A stretch of DNA of 64,000 nt, taken from the NCBI RefSeq assembly GCF_014055005.1, contig NZ_CP059570.1, positions 1,860,001-1,924,000 of the forward strand, written 5' to 3'. Shown in pieces: positions 42,071 to 50,627 of the stretch. Every line of letters starts with the position of its first letter. Positions within the stretch are counted from its first letter, which is position 1. Origin of the DNA: Neisseria dentiae. GTDB lineage: Bacteria > Pseudomonadota > Gammaproteobacteria > Burkholderiales > Neisseriaceae. The notes beneath the pieces were generated by a model. That model made no database searches, was not told the origin of the DNA, and worked only from the letters and a program-made list of their open reading frames with translations. Made by a program: the position numbers and the translations under genes.

Positions 42071-43495
42071 CTACCCGCGCCGCCAAGTGGTGCCGCCGGC
42101 ACCGTCTTCCAGAATAATATTTTCGGCGTTGAGCAGGTCGCGGATGCGGTCGGATTCGGCCCAGTTTTTTACCGCGCGCGCCTGTTTGCGCTGTTCAATT
42201 AAAGCGTCGATGTCTGCGTTGGAAAGGCCGTCTGAAACACCGCTTCCCTGCAAAAACGCCTGCGGATCGCGCTGCAACAGGCCGATGATGCCCGCCAGCG
42301 CTTTCAAATAACCGGCCAATTCGGCGCTGTTGGTTTTGTTGACTTCGCCCGCCAGCTCGAACAACACCGCCATCGCTTCCACCGTGCCGAAATCATCGTT
42401 CATGGCGGCATAAAAACGGCGGGTGTAGTCATTGCTGTCTTCACGCACGTCCACTTCGGCAGGCAGAGTGTTTTTCAGGGCAGTGTAGAGGCGGGTAAGC
42501 GCGCCTTTGGCATCATCGAGATGGGCGTCGGAATAATTCAGCGGGCTGCGGTAATGGGCGCGCAGAATGAAAAAGCGCACCACTTCGGGATCGTATTGCT
42601 TGAGCACATCGCGGATGGTGAAGAAATTACCCAGCGATTTCGACATTTTTTCGCCGTCCACACGGATAAAACCGTTGTGCAGCCAGTATTTCACATGGCT
42701 GGCGATGGTTTTGCCGTGCGCCTCGTGGTGCAGGCAGGCACCGTGTGCGCCCACGCTTTGGGCGATTTCGTTTTCGTGGTGGGGGAACTGCAAATCGGCG
42801 CCGCCGCCGTGGATATCGAAGGTGTCGCCAAACAGCTCTTCACCCATCGCCGAGCATTCGATGTGCCAACCGGGGCGGCCTTTGCCCCACGGGCTGTCCC
42901 AAGAATCGGCTTCATTGGGCTTGGCGGCTTTCCACAACACGAAATCAAGCGGATCACGCTTGAAGCCGCCCACCTCCACCCGTTCGCCCGCGCGCAAATC
43001 GTCCAGCGACTTGCCCGACAACTGGCCGTAGGCGGCAAATTCGCGCACGGCGTAGTAAACATCGCCATTTTCGGCAGGATACGCCTTGCCGTTGGCAATC
43101 AGCCGCTCAATCATGGCAATCATCTGGCCGACGTGTTCGGTGGCTTTCGGCTCGACATCGGGCCGCAGCACGCCCAGCGCATCGGCGTCTTCGTTCATGG
43201 CCTGAATAAAACGCGCGGTCAACTCACCGATGGTTTCGCCGTTTTCGGCGGCGCGGGCGATGATTTTGTCGTCGATATCGGTGATGTTGCGCACATAAGT
43301 GAGCGGATAGCCCTGCGCGCGCAGCCAGCGCACCACCATATCGAACACCACCATCACGCGGGCATGGCCGAGATGGCAGTAGTCGTAAACCGTCATGCCG
43401 CAAACATACATACGCACGTTTTCGGGGTTGAGGGGGATAAAGGGTTCTTTTTGGCGGGTTAGCGTGTTATAGATAGTCAGCATAGTTGGTTTCAT
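42071..43495 (-). CDS. cysS: Cysteinyl-tRNA synthetase
   Basis: A 474-residue class I synthetase. It has the Cys-binding zinc Cys in MYVCGMTVYDYCHLGHARV (with the HLGH motif), WHIECSAMGEELFGDTFDIH, HHENEIAQS, and KMSKSLGN near residue 275. It ends in the usual GGTTWRRG tail. ATG 43495 and ATG 43483 (MLTIYNTLTRQKEP) are both possible; the second gives the usual N terminus, and neither has a strong ribosome-binding site. DUS copies flank the end. Confidence 0.96.
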   Translation of the reverse strand: MKPTMLTIYNTLTRQKEPFIPLNPENVRMYVCGMTVYDYCHLGHARVMVVFDMVVRWLRAQGYPLTYVRNITDIDDKIIARAAENGETIGELTARFIQAMNEDADALGVLRPDVEPKATEHVGQMIAMIERLIANGKAYPAENGDVYYAVREFAAYGQLSGKSLDDLRAGERVEVGGFKRDPLDFVLWKAAKPNEADSWDSPWGKGRPGWHIECSAMGEELFGDTFDIHGGGADLQFPHHENEIAQSVGAHGACLHHEAHGKTIASHVKYWLHNGFIRVDGEKMSKSLGNFFTIRDVLKQYDPEVVRFFILRAHYRSPLNYSDAHLDDAKGALTRLYTALKNTLPAEVDVREDSNDYTRRFYAAMNDDFGTVEAMAVLFELAGEVNKTNSAELAGYLKALAGIIGLLQRDPQAFLQGSGVSDGLSNADIDALIEQRKQARAVKNWAESDRIRDLLNAENIILEDGAGGTTWRRG

Positions 43496-43579
43496 GATTC
43501 AGATACTCAGATTCTTTTTTTTGACAGGAGTTGTGAGCTGGGGGTAAAATTTAAATCAACACGGCTCCCCTCGGTTGTA

Positions 43580-44626
43580 CTATTTTACAGTATGGCTGCT
43601 GGGGAGTTTTTTATTCCACCAGTTTTGCCAATCAGTGGGTGCCCCCATACCTTGTAAATTTAAACCTAGATGGTTAAGCTCAGGAAAAGTCAGTAAGTGT
43701 TCTTTCATTCTCTCACACCAGCTTGAGGAAGGATTAATGATGCTAAGCAAATGCTTACAGATGAATAGCAGTAAGAAACAGCGTGCTTTTGCCTGCTCCT
43801 GATTTTCTTTTTTGGGGAAAGCACCCATCCAAACAGGAGGGCTGTCATTAACGTCTGGCAACCTCGGTTGGTCTTTAATGCTCCTATTCCATAAGCGGCA
43901 GTGGTGGGCGCATACATTACGTAAGTAGTTTAAACTTCGCAACCAACTGGCAAAAATGCGCCCATTACTAACACCATATTTTTGTGAAATTTCATCTTGT
44001 TCCCGCATACGCATGCCAGAGAAAAGTGTAGACATAGTACCAAAGTCCCATATCTCACAAACCACCCAAATAGGTATAGGTAAACCATATTTGGTTTTAT
44101 TGTGATAAATAAAATCTTCTTTGGAACGGGTGATTAATGCTGCATGCTTAGCCAGCCAGGCTTGATGTTTGGTAATACCTTTTTGGCTATCTAAATTTTC
44201 AAGAGCAGCAAAACTTTCATGCAGACACTCCGGTTTGAGATAAGCAAATTTATCCAGACTCCCCAATGTGTGGGCAATATCGGTGCGTAGGGCAACTTCG
44301 ATACGTTCCAATACATCCATTACCAATAATCGCAGTTGTTTATCGAACACATATAAATCAACTGCATCTTTAAAACAAGCACCTTCTTTGAACGTATCTA
44401 ATATCAACTTATCAGTTTTTACTTTTTTAGGCTTTTTATAGTTTTCTAAAATGACCAATTCACCAGTTATTTCTCTAAGAGAGTAAAAATAACCGCTTAA
44501 GCGATAATATCCTATACGAGATAGGTATTCTTTAGCTTTTTGCTCATCATCGACTTGAAGCCCGCGTGATTGTAATAGTTTAAGTTGTTCATTAAAATCA
44601 AGCCATATTTTGGGATTGGTTGCCAT
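43580..44626 (-). CDS. Abi_2-family abortive-infection protein (AbiD/AbiF-like)
   Basis: The 348-residue protein begins with YLSRIGYYRLSGYFYSL, the Abi_2 signature, and has DLYVFDKQLRLLVMDVLERIEVALR (as two runs) and LRNVCAHHCRLWNR near residue 240. RNVCAH fits the Rx4H motif of HEPN-type RNases, to which Abi_2 proteins belong. Such proteins cause phage-induced growth arrest. The gene is markedly more AT-rich than its neighbours and lacks DUS, which suggests recent acquisition. No partner gene is obvious. Confidence 0.88.
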   Translation of the reverse strand: MATNPKIWLDFNEQLKLLQSRGLQVDDEQKAKEYLSRIGYYRLSGYFYSLREITGELVILENYKKPKKVKTDKLILDTFKEGACFKDAVDLYVFDKQLRLLVMDVLERIEVALRTDIAHTLGSLDKFAYLKPECLHESFAALENLDSQKGITKHQAWLAKHAALITRSKEDFIYHNKTKYGLPIPIWVVCEIWDFGTMSTLFSGMRMREQDEISQKYGVSNGRIFASWLRSLNYLRNVCAHHCRLWNRSIKDQPRLPDVNDSPPVWMGAFPKKENQEQAKARCFLLLFICKHLLSIINPSSSWCERMKEHLLTFPELNHLGLNLQGMGAPTDWQNWWNKKLPSSHTVK

Positions 44627-45004
44627 CTAATTTATAAATCCACTAAGTTAAGCAATGATGTTTTAAATACAGCCCAAATAACTAAGTTATTTGGTTTTCA
44701 GACAACCTTTACCTTATAGATAGATCAGGCCGTCTGAAAATCTTTCACTCCGCCTTAAGCACATGCCTATTTTTCATACCAAATGCTGCGCAGCTTCGAG
44801 ACTGAGGATAAGCGTACTGATCTTAAATAATTATAGTATTTGCATATCAAAATCGACTGTGGCCGAGCTGCGGATGGTTTCAGCTGATTTGTATTAGAAC
44901 CTCAACAGCACGCGCTTCTGCTTCTTCAGGCACTAGCATATCGAGTTTGTCTAACAGCAAACCTAATATCGTTACAACTGCCACCAAAGAAAAACAACAA
45001 TGCG
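44627..45004. other. 378-bp stretch between Abi_2 gene and lipoprotein gene
   Basis: Contains a DUS and a damaged DUS-like CAGACAACCTT near 44700-44740, the obg relic (44774-44965), and nothing else recognisable. It is AT-rich like the Abi_2 gene. Confidence 0.5.
44774..44965 (-). pseudogene. Decayed fragment of an obg gene
   Basis: Reading the minus strand in changing frames gives LLLDKLDMLVPEEAEARAVE and VLIQIS with a stop where Trp is expected, then FDFDMQIL-stop-LFKISTL, then EAAQHLV. These follow, in order, LVLNKLDMLPSEEAEARAAE, FLAQIGW, FGFDMQTPRLFKISAL and EGTQDLVY of the intact Obg at 47079-48227. At least one frameshift and two stops are present. It covers the G4-G5 part only. Confidence 0.8.
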
Positions 45005-45376
45005 TTATTTCACCAACCGCCAGCCGCTCTCTTCACGCAGCAGGCGGATTTTGCCGTCGCGCGAGGCATAGCCGCCTTTTACGCTTTCCAAAATAGTGTT
45101 TTCCGGCACGCCGGAGGCGAACACTTCGGCGCGGGATTTGTCGTCCGACAGCAGCACATACACCGCCAGCGTGTCGTTATCGAGGTCGGCGAATGTGATG
45201 TCGGGATTGTCGAACGGTTGGATACACTGCTGTTTCAACGCCGACCAGCTGTATCCGGCGGAAGGAATGCAGCCGTGCGCGTCGCGGCCGCCGCCGGTTT
45301 CGGGAACGGTTTCAAACGGTGAAGAGGTGCAGGCCGCCAGTGCGGCGGCAAGCAGGACGGGCGTGATTTTTTTCAT
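45005..45376 (-). CDS. Small lipoprotein of unknown function
   Basis: A 123-residue lipoprotein with signal MKKITPVLLAAALAAC (lipobox LAAC, Cys16). Mature part: HGCIPSAGYSWSALKQQCIQ with two Cys likely paired, then a beta-rich domain around TLAVYVLLSDDKSRAEVFAS. I do not recognise the family beyond small Cys-containing neisserial lipoproteins. ATG 45374-45376 is used since it begins a proper signal; a longer frame upstream does not. Confidence 0.75.
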   Translation of the reverse strand: MKKITPVLLAAALAACTSSPFETVPETGGGRDAHGCIPSAGYSWSALKQQCIQPFDNPDITFADLDNDTLAVYVLLSDDKSRAEVFASGVPENTILESVKGGYASRDGKIRLLREESGWRLVK

Positions 45377-45525
45377 GTGCGGCTTTCTTGATTTGGCTTG
45401 CTTGGTTCTCAACAATACTTTCTATATCCGATAACGAAGCAACTTAATAATAAAGTGCACACGCCATACCCGTGCTTAACCCGGGTATGGCGGAACGGTT
45501 ATTAAACAAGTGGTTTTGCCATATA

Positions 45526-45556
45526 CAGGCCGTCTGAAAATCTTTCAGACGGCCTG
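45526..45556. terminator. Inverted DUS pair after the GNAT gene
   Basis: CAGGCCGTCTGAAAATC and TTTCAGACGGCCTG, 18 bases beyond the stop codon. Confidence 0.78.
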
Positions 45557-45573
45557 AAGTTTAACATTATCCG

Positions 45574-46020
45574 TTAGGGAAAGTCTTTGCGATATTGCAC
45601 CATATCGGTTTGGCGCGCTATCTGATTATAGAGCGACTGCGCAGCCAGGTTGTTTTTATCGGTAACCCAATATACGCGGTTAAACCCCTCCGCTTCGGCG
45701 AAACGGTAAACGGCCCCAATCAGGCTGCGCGCCGCACCCTGCCTGCGGCAGCCCGCGTCAACAAACAAATCTTCGAGATAGCAGCATTTGCCGATGTTCC
45801 AAGTGTTCGGGTGGATAACGATATGCGCAAACCCCGCCAGCCGGTTATCGGCATCAAATGCGCCGAAACCCTTTATCTCGGCCGACCGCATGATGCTCTG
45901 CCAAGTGTTGCGGGTGGTTTCTCGGCTCAATACGGCACGGTAAAAATCGAGATAAGCCTGCCACAACGGCAGCCAGGCGGCCTCATCTTCGGGCGCGAGC
46001 AGGCGTACGGCAACAGACAT
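45574..46020 (-). CDS. GNAT-family N-acetyltransferase
   Basis: A 148-residue single GNAT domain: VAVRLLAPEDEAAWLPLWQ at the N terminus, then CCYLEDLFVDAGCRRQGAARSLIGAV, whose RRQGAA is the acetyl-CoA phosphate-binding loop (Q/RxxGxG/A), and FNRVYWVTDKNNLAAQSLYN at the C terminus. The acceptor is unknown. ATG 46020 follows AGGAGAG at four bases. It is divergent from the peroxiredoxin gene. Confidence 0.87.
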   Translation of the reverse strand: MSVAVRLLAPEDEAAWLPLWQAYLDFYRAVLSRETTRNTWQSIMRSAEIKGFGAFDADNRLAGFAHIVIHPNTWNIGKCCYLEDLFVDAGCRRQGAARSLIGAVYRFAEAEGFNRVYWVTDKNNLAAQSLYNQIARQTDMVQYRKDFP

Positions 46021-46176
46021 TTTCTCTCCTGTTAGGTTTGGGCTGACCCGGCGGATTTTAACATCCCAAGCGGCAAACGGTTTACCTTTGCGGCGGATTC
46101 GGCCTACAATAGCGGCGTTTTCGCGCAATTTTTAAGAAAACCCGTTTTTCACATCATCAACACAGGAGCTCTTCTC

Positions 46177-46794
46177 ATGGCCGTTTTAGTTAGCAAACCC
46201 GCCCCGTTTTTCCATGATGCCGATAAAAAATTCTCTGCCGTTTTGGGCAACGGCGAAGTAGTGGACAACTTCAGCTTTGCCGAAGCCGCCAAAGGCAAAT
46301 ACGCCGTGGTGTTTTTCTATCCGCTGGACTTCACTTTTGTGTGCCCGTCTGAAATCATCGCCCACGACCACCGCGTGGAAGAGTTTAAAAAACGCAACGT
46401 CGAAGTGTTTTCCGTGTCGATTGACAGCCAGTTCACCCACGCCGCATGGCGCAACACGCCGGTGAACCAGGGCGGCATCGGCCCGGTGAAATTCACCATG
46501 GTGGCCGATGTGGCGCACGAGCTGGCTAAAGCCTACGATGTTGAAAGCGAAGGCGGCGTAGCCTTCCGCGGCTCGTTCTTAATCGACAAAAACGGCATCG
46601 TGCAACACCAAGTGGTGAACAACCTGCCCTTGGGCCGCAATGTCGACGAAATGCTGCGTATGGTGGATGCGCTGCAATTTACCGAAGAACACGGCGAAGT
46701 ATGCCCGGCCGGCTGGAACAAAGGCGACAAAGGCATGAAAGCCGATGCGCAAGGCGTGGCCGCCTATTTGTCGGAAGCTGCCGACAAGCTGTAA
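46177..46794 (+). CDS. 2-Cys peroxiredoxin (AhpC/Prx1 type)
   Basis: A 205-residue thiol peroxidase. The peroxidatic Cys is in LDFTFVCPSEI (about residue 58) and the resolving Cys in EHGEVCPAGWNKGDKG (about 176), the typical 2-Cys pattern with a GGIG loop. It reduces peroxides in the cytoplasm using a thioredoxin-like or AhpF-type donor, none of which is adjacent. ACAGGAGC precedes ATG at a suitable spacing. Confidence 0.93.
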   Translation: MAVLVSKPAPFFHDADKKFSAVLGNGEVVDNFSFAEAAKGKYAVVFFYPLDFTFVCPSEIIAHDHRVEEFKKRNVEVFSVSIDSQFTHAAWRNTPVNQGGIGPVKFTMVADVAHELAKAYDVESEGGVAFRGSFLIDKNGIVQHQVVNNLPLGRNVDEMLRMVDALQFTEEHGEVCPAGWNKGDKGMKADAQGVAAYLSEAADKL

Positions 46795-46802
46795 ACCGGC
46801 TT

Positions 46803-46999
46803 GAGACCTTTGCAAAAATACCTTAAGGCCGTCTGAAATGCTTAAATCCCGTCATTCCCGCGTAGGCGGGAATCTAGATGGAAATATTGAAGTATTGATT
46901 AAACAAATACTTGGATGCCAAGTGTCTGGATTCCCGCCTACGCGGGAATGACGGAATTCAGGTTTTTTCAGATAGTAATTTGAATTTTGCAAAGGTCTC
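46803..46999. repeat. Composite mosaic repeat with two dRS3-type inverted repeats
   Basis: GAGACCTTTGCAAAAATACC and TTTTGCAAAGGTCTC form the outer inverted ends. Inside are a DUS and two dRS3-like arms (CGTCATTCCCGCGTAGGCGG at 46850 and TTCCCGCCTACGCGGGAATG at 46931) flanking a 56-base unit. The dRS3-flanked unit matches the description of neisserial intergenic mosaic elements. Confidence 0.72.
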
Positions 47000-47078
47000 G
47001 GCTTATCAAAAACGGGGCGAACCGTCAGGGTTTGCCCCGTTTGTTTTTGCGGGCGGAACGGGTTGGCATCTAAAGCCT

Positions 47079-48227
47079 TTATTCGGCCTTAAACACCGCC
47101 GTATCGGTTTTCGGCTGCTCCGCCGTTACGGCTGCGGCTTCACGCTCCGCTTCCTGCGCTTCAGCGGCCAGGCGCTTTTTCTCGGTGAGGTAGGTGCTGA
47201 TCTGATACACCAAATCCTGCGTGCCTTCGTGGGTGAGTGCGCTGATTTTAAACAGGCGCGGGGTTTGCATATCAAAACCGAAGCTGTCGTCGGGCTGCGG
47301 ATGATTCCAGCCGATTTGCGCCAGAAACTCGGCGGCGCGCGCTTCGGCTTCTTCGGACGGGAGCATATCCAGTTTGTTCAACACCAGCCAGCGCGGCTTA
47401 TCGTATAGTTCTTCGTCGTATTTGCGCAATTCTTCAATTAGCGCCAGCGCTTCGGCGGCAGGGTTGACGTTTTCGTCGAACGGTGCCAAGTCCACCACAT
47501 GCAGCAGCAGGCCGGTGCGCGAAAGGTGTTTCAAAAAGCGGTGCCCCAAACCCGCGCCTTCGGCGGCGCCTTCAATTAGGCCGGGAATGTCGGCCATCAC
47601 GAAGCTGTGGTTTTCGTCCATACGCACCACGCCGAGGTTGGGGTGCAGGGTGGTGAAGGGGTAGTCGGCCACTTTGGGGCGGGCGGCGGACACGGCGCGG
47701 ATCAGGGTGGATTTGCCGGCATTGGGCATACCGAGCAGACCCACGTCGGCCAAGACTTTCAGCTCAAGCTGCAAAGTGCGCGCCTCGCCCTCCTCACCGG
47801 GTGTGGACTGTTTGGGGGCGCGGTTGACCGATGATTTGAAGTGGATGTTGCCCAAACCGCCTTTGCCGCCGCGCGCCACGCACACGCGCTGGCCGTGGTG
47901 GGTAAGGTCGGCCAGCAGCTCGCCGGTGTCGATGTCGCGGATCAGGGTGCCCACGGGCATATGCAGTTCGATGTCGTCGGCGCCTTTGCCGTAGCGGTCG
48001 GAACCGTGGCCCTTTTCGCCGTTTCTGGCCTGATAACGTTTGACGAAACGGTATTCCACCAGTGTGTTGACGTTTTCGTCGGCCACGGCAAACACGCTGC
48101 CGCCTTTGCCGCCGTCGCCGCCGTCGGGGCCACCGCGCGGTACGAATTTTTCGCGGCGGAAGCTCACGGCTCCGTTGCCGCCTTTGCCTGCCACCACTTC
48201 GATTTTGGCTTCGTCGATAAATTTCAT
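47079..48227 (-). CDS. obg: Obg/CgtA ribosome-assembly GTPase
   Basis: A 382-residue essential GTPase acting in 50S maturation. The glycine-rich Obg fold fills residues 1-158 (GKGGNGAVSFRREKFVPRGG, GGDGGKGGSVF). The G domain follows with GMPNAGKST (G1), DIPGLIEGAAEG (G3), NKLD (G4) and ISAL (G5). A charged Ala/Glu-rich tail ends the protein. ATG 48225-48227 gives the canonical MKFIDEAKIEVVAG start. A decayed partial copy lies at 44774-44965. Confidence 0.97.
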   Translation of the reverse strand: MKFIDEAKIEVVAGKGGNGAVSFRREKFVPRGGPDGGDGGKGGSVFAVADENVNTLVEYRFVKRYQARNGEKGHGSDRYGKGADDIELHMPVGTLIRDIDTGELLADLTHHGQRVCVARGGKGGLGNIHFKSSVNRAPKQSTPGEEGEARTLQLELKVLADVGLLGMPNAGKSTLIRAVSAARPKVADYPFTTLHPNLGVVRMDENHSFVMADIPGLIEGAAEGAGLGHRFLKHLSRTGLLLHVVDLAPFDENVNPAAEALALIEELRKYDEELYDKPRWLVLNKLDMLPSEEAEARAAEFLAQIGWNHPQPDDSFGFDMQTPRLFKISALTHEGTQDLVYQISTYLTEKKRLAAEAQEAEREAAAVTAEQPKTDTAVFKAE

Positions 48228-48397
48228 GATGCTGTTTTCTGTAAAAAGGTTTTCAGACGGCCTTATGCTTTCGAGGCCGTCTGAAAGAATATTAAACGGA
48301 TGAATATTATAAAGGATACGCCGGCAGGCCGTCTGAAAGATTTTTCCGTTTGGCCGGAACCGCCTCAAATAAAACTTCAAACCATCTGATTTTATTT

Positions 48398-48415
48398 TAA
48401 TAATAATTATTATTA
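48398..48415. promoter_or_regulatory. Probable Fur-binding site
   Basis: TAATAATAATTATTATTA is a perfect 18-bp palindrome that follows the spacing and AT pattern of Fur boxes. It lies about 90 bases before the TonB-dependent receptor start, in a position to overlap its promoter. Iron repression is an inference. Confidence 0.65.
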
Positions 48416-48506
48416 ATAATATTTACTTTTTATGTGCGCATTTTTATAATGCCCGCAAAAATAGAACGCTTACTCAAAACCCGTTAACCGCTTTTGAGAA
48501 ACTGTT

Positions 48507-50627
48507 ATGACCAATCACCCCTCATGTCCGCGCCGCCTGCCCCTGTTGCTGGCGGCAGCTTTTATGCCCGCTGCTTTTGCCGAAAACAACACGGCGGATA
48601 CCAAAACCTATTCAGCCGTATTGCCTACTGTAGAGGTGGTCGGCCAGGCCGATACCAATATTCTGAAAGGCTATGTGAATTACGACGAAGCCGCCGTTAC
48701 CCGCAACGGCCAATTGGTGAAAGAAACACCGCAAAGCATCGACATTCTCAATATCCAGAAAAACAAAAACTACGGCACCAATGATTTAAGCTCGATTCTC
48801 GAAGGCAATGCCGGTATTGATGCCGCTTACGATATGCGCGGCGAGAGCCTGTTTATCCGCGGCTTTCAGGCAGACGGCAACGATATTTACCGCGACGGTG
48901 TGCGCGAAAGCGGCCAAGTGCGGCGCAGCACCGCCAATATCGAGCGGGTGGAAATCCTCAAAGGCCCCTCTTCCATTCTCTATGGCCGCACCAACGGCGG
49001 TGGCGTGATCAACATGGTAAGCAAATACGCCAACTTCAAACAAAGCCGCAACATAGGGGCTTCTTACGGATCATATGCCGCACGCAGCCTGAACCTTGAT
49101 ATTAACGAAGTGATCGACGACAACGTGGCCGTGCGCTTGAGCGGCGAAATCGGCAAGGCCAATTCGTTCCGTTCCGGCATCGACAGCAAAAACGCCATGA
49201 TTTCGCCCAGTGTTACGGTAAAACTGGATAACGGCCTGAAGTGGACAGGGCAATACACCTACGACAGCGTAGAGCGCACGCCCGACCGCAGCCCAAGCCG
49301 CACGGTTTATGAACAAATGGGCATTTCGCGCAACCAAGGCTTTGCCCATCCCAACGATTTTGTGAAAGACAAGCTGCAAGTTTGGCGCTCCAATCTCGAA
49401 TATGCGTTCAACCCCGATTGGCACCTGCAATGGCAGCTTGCCCACCGCAGCGCATCGCAGGATTTCGACCACTTCTACGGCGGCACGTTTAACGCCGACA
49501 CCGGCCTGCTCAGCCGCAGCTATGCCTGGCAGCAAACCGACAATAAAACCCTTTCGAGCAACCTCACCCTCAACGGCAAATTCAAAATCGGCCGTTTCGA
49601 CAACCATTTAACCATCGGCTTCGATGCCAGCCGCGAAAAACGTCATCCGCAGCTGGCTTTCCGCGGCAATTATGTGTCGATCAACCCTTACAACCGCAGC
49701 AGCTGGCCCGCTTCCGGCCGCCTATTGCCGATGGCGACCGACAACCGCCACGAAGCCGATTCATACGGCCTGTTTGCACAAAATATTTTCTCGGTTACGC
49801 CCGATATCAAACTGGTGGCGGGCGGCCGTTTCGACCGCTATAAGGTAAGCAGCACCTTTATCGACAACAGCCATTACAGCTACAGCGGCCATACCTTCAG
49901 CCCCAATTTCGGCGCAGTGTGGAACCTTAACCCCGCCCACACCCTCTATGCCGGTTACAACAAAGGCTTCTCGCCGCTGGGCGGGCGCACTTATCTGGGC
50001 TTGAGTTCGGCGGATGAGCAGGCCAACTCCAACACTTCGCCCGAGTTTTCCAAACAATACGAGGCCGGTATCAAAAGCTCTTGGCTGGACGACCGCCTCA
50101 GCACCACGCTGGCGGTTTACCAGCTCGAGCGCTACAACATCCGCTACCGCCCCGACCCTGAAAATTCGCCCTACGAATGGGCGGTAAGCGGCAAGCAGCG
50201 TTCGCGCGGCATCGAGTTCGGTGCCTTGGGGCAAATCGCGCCCAAATGGTATCTGCGCGGCTCCATCGGCGTGATGGAAGCTAAAATTTTGGAAGACACG
50301 CAAAATCCGGAGCGTGTCGGCCGTCATCTGAACAACAGCAGCAACATCACCGGCAATCTGTTTGTACGCTACACGCCCACCGAAAAACTCTACGGCGAGC
50401 TGGGCATCACCGGCACCGGCAAACGCTATTACACCAACGAGCGCACCGGTGTAGTGGAAAACATCCCCGGCTTCGCCCGCGTGGACGCGCTGGCCGGCTG
50501 GAACCACAAAAACTTTAACTTCACGCTGGCGGTGAACAACCTGCTCAACCAGAAATACTGGCGCTCCAACGATATGCCCGGCAATCCGCGCGGCGTTACG
50601 GCGCGGGTGAATTATATAGTCAATTAA
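48507..50627 (+). CDS. TonB-dependent siderophore receptor, C terminus altered by an IS
   Basis: A 706-residue outer-membrane receptor. A signal peptide ends near AFMPAAFA, a TonB-box-like LPTVEVVGQA follows, then the plug (about 55-190: KETPQSIDILNIQ, SLFIRGFQADGNDIYRDGVR, VEILKGPSSILYGRTNGGG) and a beta barrel. The architecture resembles hydroxamate/catecholate receptors, with the ligand undetermined. The last codons ATA GTC AAT TAA lie within the IS630 end, so the protein ends NYIVN instead of the usual aromatic residue. Rejoining the flanks restores NYSF-stop. A Fur-like palindrome lies upstream. Confidence 0.9.
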   Translation: MTNHPSCPRRLPLLLAAAFMPAAFAENNTADTKTYSAVLPTVEVVGQADTNILKGYVNYDEAAVTRNGQLVKETPQSIDILNIQKNKNYGTNDLSSILEGNAGIDAAYDMRGESLFIRGFQADGNDIYRDGVRESGQVRRSTANIERVEILKGPSSILYGRTNGGGVINMVSKYANFKQSRNIGASYGSYAARSLNLDINEVIDDNVAVRLSGEIGKANSFRSGIDSKNAMISPSVTVKLDNGLKWTGQYTYDSVERTPDRSPSRTVYEQMGISRNQGFAHPNDFVKDKLQVWRSNLEYAFNPDWHLQWQLAHRSASQDFDHFYGGTFNADTGLLSRSYAWQQTDNKTLSSNLTLNGKFKIGRFDNHLTIGFDASREKRHPQLAFRGNYVSINPYNRSSWPASGRLLPMATDNRHEADSYGLFAQNIFSVTPDIKLVAGGRFDRYKVSSTFIDNSHYSYSGHTFSPNFGAVWNLNPAHTLYAGYNKGFSPLGGRTYLGLSSADEQANSNTSPEFSKQYEAGIKSSWLDDRLSTTLAVYQLERYNIRYRPDPENSPYEWAVSGKQRSRGIEFGALGQIAPKWYLRGSIGVMEAKILEDTQNPERVGRHLNNSSNITGNLFVRYTPTEKLYGELGITGTGKRYYTNERTGVVENIPGFARVDALAGWNHKNFNFTLAVNNLLNQKYWRSNDMPGNPRGVTARVNYIVN

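Noticed and set aside
43502..43579. Stretch between Abi_2 and cysS considered as a possible attachment site
   Set aside because: No tRNA, integrase gene or matching direct repeat was found on the two sides of the Abi_2 region.
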